17,133 nt of DNA from Cellvibrio sp. (GTDB taxonomy: Bacteria; Pseudomonadota; Gammaproteobacteria; Pseudomonadales; Cellvibrionaceae). The notes under the pieces were generated by a model that saw only the letters and a list, made by a program, of their open reading frames with translations, was not told the origin of the DNA and made no database searches. The DNA lies in the NCBI GenBank assembly GCA_003524365.1, contig DQHS01000153.1:1-17133 (forward strand). The letters are read 5' to 3'. Of this stretch, positions 13,442 through 17,133 are shown piece after piece. The position numbers were made by a program, and so were the translations under genes. Position 1 is the stretch's first letter. Each line of letters starts with the position of its first letter.

Positions 13442-14647
13442 ATGCACATCACCACCATCATCTTTTTTGCATTACTCGCTTTTTTTACCTGGCGAGGCTA
13501 TCAGAAAGGATTTATCGGCTCGATTACCCGAGTACTTGGCTGGATTGTCGCCTACCCCGCAGCGATTGTGTTCACCAAACCTGTTGCAAAACTCATAATG
13601 CAACACACATCGCTGGATGGATTAATTGTTTATTTCATCGCGGGCAGCGCCATTTTTTTGCTGGTGAGTTTTTTAGTAAGCTTGCTACTAAACTTACTCG
13701 CCAAATTGATTCCTGAAACAGATGCCACCCAAGTCGGCTCCAGAATTGGTGGCGCAAGCGTGGGCGTTTTGATGGGAGCATTGGTCGGATTACTGGTGGT
13801 CTACGCAATCGGTTTAGTGCTAACGCCTAAACCACAGCCACTGCAACAAGAGTCGCTTGATGATATATCCCAAATAGATAATTCAGTAATCACAAATGAC
13901 ACCAATCGTCCACCGGCAACCAGCGTTCCGCATGTGCGTGACCTTGCAAAAAGTAATGATTCATTTATTGAAGCCAGCGCAAAAAAACTAATGGGTAATG
14001 CTGCAGCAACTGCAGTGGATTTAGCGTTGGATGATAAAACCACTACGCAAATCACCAAAGCGTTTGTGGAAAATCCACAGAGCATGCTCACCCATGTGCA
14101 GCAAGTCGCTAATGACGGGCAAATGAAAGAGTTAATGGCGGATGAAAAAATCCAGTCCATTCTCACCACTGGTGATACCAATGCGTTGTTGCGCGATCCA
14201 GGTTTTCAAGAATTAATGAACAACCCGAGCGTGCAGGCGCTTATGTCGCAATCCGATGTGAAAAGTGAAGCCGGTGCACAGGCAGCGGCAGAAAAAATGG
14301 TGCAAGCATGGAGCCGAGTGCAAACCATCAAGCATGACCCACGTGTTATTGCGATTATTAGCGACCCGGAATTTCAGCAACAAATGAATTCATCCAACAA
14401 ATTGCCGCTAATGATGAATCCGAAATTAAACCAATTGACTGAAATCATTTTTAGCAGCGAGACTACGCCCGCTAATGGAATGGGAACTTATCAAGTACGG
14501 GATATTAACGAGGTAAACACAGGTGCTAATACAGTACCAGCAACGAATAATTCTGCCGACGATGCAAAACCGGCAAAGACTATTTACCGCTGGACTGATG
14601 ATAACGGGCAAGTTCATTATTCCGACAAACCCATCAAGACCAAATAA
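13442..14647 (+). CDS. CvpA-like membrane protein with helical repeats and C-terminal DUF4124
   Basis: A 401-aa composite protein. The N-terminal part (1-127) is CvpA-like: hydrophobic segments at about 2-16, 31-48, 62-89 and 104-127, and the family-typical RGYQKGFIGSITRVLGW (18-34). CvpA alone is about 160 aa and in E. coli is linked to colicin V export and envelope function. A polar linker (128-165) leads into a helical region (170-337) with two similar NP/DP-rich segments, at about 233-271 (RDPGFQELMNNPSVQALM) and 296-337 (HDPRVIAIISDPEFQQQM), that resemble STI1-type chaperone-binding repeats. The C-terminus (381-397) is a DUF4124 motif, YRWTDDNGQVHYSDKP. DUF4124 is usually periplasmic, so the tail is probably outside the inner membrane (inference). 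It stands alone on the plus strand. Confidence 0.8.
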   Translation: MHITTIIFFALLAFFTWRGYQKGFIGSITRVLGWIVAYPAAIVFTKPVAKLIMQHTSLDGLIVYFIAGSAIFLLVSFLVSLLLNLLAKLIPETDATQVGSRIGGASVGVLMGALVGLLVVYAIGLVLTPKPQPLQQESLDDISQIDNSVITNDTNRPPATSVPHVRDLAKSNDSFIEASAKKLMGNAAATAVDLALDDKTTTQITKAFVENPQSMLTHVQQVANDGQMKELMADEKIQSILTTGDTNALLRDPGFQELMNNPSVQALMSQSDVKSEAGAQAAAEKMVQAWSRVQTIKHDPRVIAIISDPEFQQQMNSSNKLPLMMNPKLNQLTEIIFSSETTPANGMGTYQVRDINEVNTGANTVPATNNSADDAKPAKTIYRWTDDNGQVHYSDKPIKTK

Positions 14648-14656
14648 AGTTGCAGT

Positions 14657-14684
14657 CGTCATACCCGCGGAAGCGGGTATCCAT
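14657..14684. repeat. REP-like palindromic element
   Basis: CGTC-ATACCCGC-ggaa-GCGGGTAT-CCAT: perfect 8-bp arms (14661-14668 and 14673-14680) with the flanks of the widespread CGTCATTCCCGCGAAAGCGGGAATCC repeat. Translated in one frame it gives the tell-tale VIPAEAGIH string. It sits between convergent genes. A T-run (14692-14697) begins about 11 bases after the stem, so any terminator role is secondary. Confidence 0.75.
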
Positions 14685-14740
14685 AATATAATTTTTTATT
14701 ACAATCAGGACGTCCGCCACACAAGAGTGGCAGAAAGGTA

Positions 14741-15658
14741 TTAATAAACCGAAGGCTCGCCTTCGGGGCGAGTTTTAAAACGCGGCTGAGCCCAGAAATA
14801 TTGGCTAGGGCATTTTAAAATTTCCTTCTCCATAAATTCATTTACGCGGCGTGCATCAGCAATATCATCACCGGTTGGATAATTTTCAAACGGTGGATGA
14901 ATAGTGACTGCGTAGCCACTACCATCATCCAAGCGGCGCTGGGTAAAAGGAATTATTTTAGCGCGGCCCATTCGAGCAAATTGCCCTGTCGCTGTAACGG
15001 TTGCCGTTGGTACCCCGAAAAACGGTACAAACACCGACATTTTTTCCCCCAAATCCCGATCAGGTGCGTACCAAATCATACGGCCTTTGCGAAGCTGGCT
15101 CACCATAGCACGCACATTGTCACGGCTAAATGCCATGCCGCCTTTGCAATAAGCTTCGCGTCGTGTTTTTTGTAAGTAGTCGTACACTGCATTGGCGTGA
15201 GGGCGATACATACCATCGTAATTCACATATTGGCCGAGCATGGCGCTGCCAATATCCAGAGTTGTGAAATGCAAACTCAACAGCAGTGCACCCTGCCCTT
15301 CAGCACGCGCCTGCTCAACATGCTCAACACCGGTGATGGTAAATAATTTGCGCAGCCGTGACTTTGGCCAAAACCACGCGATGCCGGTTTCAAACACTGC
15401 CATCGCAGTTGAAAATAATGTTTCCCGCAACAATATTTCGCGCTCGGTTTCGCTCAAATCAGGAAAGCACAAACGCAAATTGGTTTGCGCTTGATGCAAG
15501 CGCTTTTTATTCTTGCGCAGCAGAGGGCTGAGCCCGCGCGCCATCGCCAACTGCATGCGATAAGGCAATTGTGCGACTAAAAACCAAACGCCTACGCCCA
15601 ACCACGTGAACCAGTGACGGGGAGCTAACAACGCGCGCGAAAAATGAGTTGAGGCCAT
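14741..15658 (-). CDS. lpxL: Lipid A biosynthesis acyltransferase (LpxL/LpxP type)
   Basis: Transfers a secondary acyl chain from acyl-ACP to Kdo2-lipid IVA at the inner membrane. The 305-aa product closely follows E. coli LpxL (306 aa): ALLAPRHWFTWLGVGV near the N-terminus with a membrane segment (about 16-32), LRLCFPDLSE (61-70), ETGIAWFWP (90-98), the HX4D catalytic motif H130-FTTL-D135, YRPHANAVYDYL (151-162), WYAPDRDLG, and the ending RFKTRPEGEPSVY. The start at 15658 is chosen by this alignment. A GTG at 15715 would add 19 residues and lies upstream of the likely transcription start. The ribosome binding site is poor. A coding hairpin CCGAAGG/CCTTCGG lies just before the stop codon. LpxL and LpxP cannot be separated by eye. 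Confidence 0.92.
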   Translation of the reverse strand: MASTHFSRALLAPRHWFTWLGVGVWFLVAQLPYRMQLAMARGLSPLLRKNKKRLHQAQTNLRLCFPDLSETEREILLRETLFSTAMAVFETGIAWFWPKSRLRKLFTITGVEHVEQARAEGQGALLLSLHFTTLDIGSAMLGQYVNYDGMYRPHANAVYDYLQKTRREAYCKGGMAFSRDNVRAMVSQLRKGRMIWYAPDRDLGEKMSVFVPFFGVPTATVTATGQFARMGRAKIIPFTQRRLDDGSGYAVTIHPPFENYPTGDDIADARRVNEFMEKEILKCPSQYFWAQPRFKTRPEGEPSVY

Positions 15659-15717
15659 AACATTTAAAGATATGTGGGGCAGGTAAACCCTGCAATGAAA
15701 AAGATACGAATTCACAA

Positions 15718-15723
15718 ATTATA
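15718..15723 (-). promoter_or_regulatory. Candidate -10 box of the lpxL promoter
   Basis: A perfect TATAAT on the minus strand 60 bases upstream of the lpxL ATG; transcription would begin near 15711. The -35 region (TAGGTG at 17 bases) is poor. Confidence 0.45.
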
Positions 15724-15814
15724 ACGTTTCAATCTCCGAGCACCTAACAGAAGCCCCCTAAAGGCAGACCACTTCTGTAGGCGCTTGGCATAGATTCAAC
15801 AAATAATCGGAGAA

Positions 15815-16600
15815 TTAAAAATTGTAGGCCAAATTCACAAAGGTAGTGGTATCAGTTCTTTCTTTACCGGGTGCCACATCGCTATCGTTGGCAATGGCAA
15901 AACCAACTTTCATTTTCATACTGCCATTGATGGAAGTTGCCAGTGACGTTTCACTCTGGGTACGAGTGTTATCTGAACCTGATTCCACACTAATTGTTTG
16001 TTTAAATTCTGCATTGCTGGTTATTTTCCATTCCAACGCAGTTGCAGCACGCAGCATCGCACCGCTTTCTTTGGTAATGCTATCGGGGATACTATCGTCA
16101 TCGCGCCCGATCACTTTTTCCCCTTCGAAATAACCAGGACCCGCTTCCACAAACCAGTTGAGTGTAGAACCGGAATAGAGCCAATCACCATAACCTAACG
16201 CGACTGTGGTGTACGTGCTATAAGCGCCGAATTTGTCATCAGTGTAAGAACCAAATCCAAACAAATAAGATTTCTCAACGCCTAATAAATAAGCAAATTT
16301 GGCAGAGCCAAAATATTTTTCAGCCGTTTTTTCTTTGCTGGTGGTTTCATCGTCTTGTTCAACTTCGTCTTCTTTGAAAAGCGAGTTGAAGACGTATTGA
16401 TTTTCCCATTTTTCCAGATTTTGCTTGGCATCTACTTTGAATTGCAGGCTAGTGGTTTCGGTGTTACCTGAAGTGGCGATTGCACCTATATCTACCTCTA
16501 CATCCCAAGGGCGTTTTTGGTCATCAGCAGCAAAAACATTAGCGGCAAAAGAAGTGATAGTAAGTGCAGCAAGAACATGGGGGAGCGTCAATTTAAACAT
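15815..16600 (-). CDS. DUF481 family outer-membrane beta-barrel protein
   Basis: A 261-aa secreted protein. The signal peptide (MFKLTLPH then a hydrophobic stretch) ends in NVFA with probable cleavage after Ala24. The mature part starts with WDVEVDIGAIATSGNTETTS, the DUF481 (YdiY-like) signature of the first strands. Alternating aromatic/hydrophobic strands follow, and it ends FVNLAYNF with a terminal Phe, the outer-membrane barrel assembly signal. An acidic loop rich in Glu/Asp/Thr lies near residues 72-90. The start at 16600 is set by the signal peptide; the frame stays open to 16879 but the extra 93 residues are not protein-like and overlap the DUF2789 gene. AGGT eight bases upstream serves as a weak ribosome site. 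Function unknown. Confidence 0.87.
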   Translation of the reverse strand: MFKLTLPHVLAALTITSFAANVFAADDQKRPWDVEVDIGAIATSGNTETTSLQFKVDAKQNLEKWENQYVFNSLFKEDEVEQDDETTSKEKTAEKYFGSAKFAYLLGVEKSYLFGFGSYTDDKFGAYSTYTTVALGYGDWLYSGSTLNWFVEAGPGYFEGEKVIGRDDDSIPDSITKESGAMLRAATALEWKITSNAEFKQTISVESGSDNTRTQSETSLATSINGSMKMKVGFAIANDSDVAPGKERTDTTTFVNLAYNF

Positions 16601-16664
16601 GGTGAAGACCTGATACCTCAAGTTAGGAAGGGTGAACCTTAACATAGAAATGCCAAGTGCCAAA

Positions 16665-16693
16665 TGAAAACGACCGGCACAAGGGCCGGTCGT
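16665..16693 (-). terminator. Intrinsic terminator after the DUF2789 gene
   Basis: On the minus strand ACGACCGGC (16693-16685), a six-base loop and GCCGGTCGT (16678-16670), then TTTCATTT. The 9-bp stem is perfect but the T-tract is short and interrupted. It lies 22 bases beyond the DUF2789 stop and about 65 bases before the DUF481 start. Confidence 0.7.
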
Positions 16694-16715
16694 CAACATG
16701 AGAGAGGGGAATGAA

Positions 16716-16940
16716 TTAGTCGCGCAATAAGCAATTAAGCTCATCCACAACTTCGGCCCAATCAGAGTGCTCTTGACGAGCTTCACGCAGGAATGCCGCT
16801 TGTTCGGCAGTCCAGAAGGGGGCGCTAGCCAAAGGCTCGGCTTGCGGGAGCGGGTTATGCTTTTGAATAAAAGCATCAATCGCAGCGGGAGAGTTGGGTA
16901 GACCTAATTTGGCAAAAAGATCACTCAGCGTGTAGAACAT
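16716..16940 (-). CDS. DUF2789 family protein
   Basis: A 74-aa cytoplasmic protein of the DUF2789 family, full length for the family. Marks are LSDLFAKLGLPNSPAAIDAFI (5-25), APFWTAEQAAFLREA (40-54) and DWAEVVDELN (60-69). An AGGAGGG ribosome binding site lies close to the ATG, one of the strongest in the window. It is a single-gene unit closed by its own terminator. Role unknown. Confidence 0.88.
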   Translation of the reverse strand: MFYTLSDLFAKLGLPNSPAAIDAFIQKHNPLPQAEPLASAPFWTAEQAAFLREARQEHSDWAEVVDELNCLLRD

Positions 16941-17031
16941 GCGGCCCTCCTATCATTGTGTACGGACTTGTTTCGTCATTGAAAATAAGTTCCGCGACTA
17001 GGATACCGTTTAGCACGCTGACTTTCCTAGC

Positions 17032-17133
17032 TTAATTTACCCCGGTCGACTTCATTGACTTGATCAAATCGTCTTTACGCTGCCAGAGTTGATTAACCCA
17101 CCGCTGAAAACCGGCGCGAAATTCAGCGTCTTC
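17032..17133 (-). CDS. 3' end of an unidentified minus-strand gene
   Basis: The last 33 codons and TAA stop (17034-17032) of a frame that is open to the window edge. The peptide has EDAEFRAGFQRWVNQLWQRK followed by DDLIKSMK, an aromatic/basic amphipathic helix. The FxxWxNxLWxxKD pattern reminds me of the C-terminus of YihG-like 1-acylglycerol-3-phosphate acyltransferases (COG0204), but the fragment is too short to be sure. About 90 bases separate it from DUF2789. Confidence 0.45.
   Translation of the reverse strand, partial: EDAEFRAGFQRWVNQLWQRKDDLIKSMKSTGVN

Noticed and set aside
14749..14766. Hairpin CCGAAGG/CCTTCGG at the lpxL 3' end as a terminator
   Set aside because: It lies within the last codons, and the following TTTATT is weak; it is equally explained by the conserved RPEGEPS codons.
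15659..15715. GTG start adding 19 residues to LpxL
   Set aside because: Alignment to E. coli LpxL starts at 15658, and the likely promoter -10 places the transcript start downstream of the GTG.
15743..15781. Inverted repeat CCTAACAGAAG ... CTTCTGTAGG after the DUF481 gene
   Set aside because: Ten paired bases with a bulge and an 18-base spacer but no T-tract on either strand; not claimed as a terminator, though it may form the mRNA 3' end.
16601..16879. 93-residue extension of the DUF481 gene
   Set aside because: It overlaps the terminator and the DUF2789 gene, and the signal peptide begins at 16600.

Overview
The window looks like chromosomal DNA of a gammaproteobacterium. The lipid A acyltransferase, the RluA and the YbbK/YbbJ-type SPFH-NfeD pair are all close to the enterobacterial/pseudomonad forms, and cysI followed by a DUF934 gene is a pseudomonad-type arrangement. 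Moderate GC, AT-rich intergenic regions and an alphaproteobacterial-type SerC would fit a Cellvibrio-like organism, but that placement is inference. No phage, transposase, CRISPR array, rRNA or tRNA gene is visible. Almost all of the window is ordinary housekeeping sequence.

Layout. (1) 22-3150: rluA on the minus strand, divergent from a plus-strand pair cysI-DUF934 (sulfite reduction), closed by a bidirectional hairpin terminator. (2) 3174-9571: minus-strand genes. A patatin-like lipase stands alone. A lipid cluster reads, in transcription order, acyl-CoA dehydrogenase, acyl-CoA synthetase, SPFH protein, NfeD protein, and ends at an intrinsic terminator. A possible operator/promoter lies before the dehydrogenase. 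(3) 9622-12904: a minus-strand serine cluster, in transcription order serC, serA, a NIF3/YqfO-like protein and a CoA pyrophosphatase, with an intrinsic terminator between serC and serA. (4) 12905-13441: a 537-base gap holding a dense regulatory block: a strong minus-strand promoter with a perfect palindrome over its -35 box, then a leader of about 130 nt with two hairpins, the second an intrinsic terminator with nine T. (5) 13442-14647: a plus-strand CvpA-like membrane protein with a DUF4124 tail, followed by a REP-like palindrome. (6) 14741-17133: minus-strand lpxL-type acyltransferase, a DUF481 outer-membrane protein, DUF2789, and the 3' end of another gene.

How the genes work together. CysI makes sulfide, and SerC/SerA make the serine that becomes the cysteine backbone, although the two loci are not adjacent. 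The FadD/FadE-type pair activates and oxidises acyl chains, and the NudL-type enzyme trims CoA. LpxL and the DUF481 barrel belong to the outer membrane.

The most interesting part is the block upstream of serC. A promoter and a terminator delimit a short transcript that is either an independent small RNA or a premature-termination leader for serine synthesis. It contains a tiny reading frame with four serine codons in eleven. A second terminator between serC and serA makes this operon look controlled by termination at two points. No convincing antiterminator is visible, so this remains a hypothesis.
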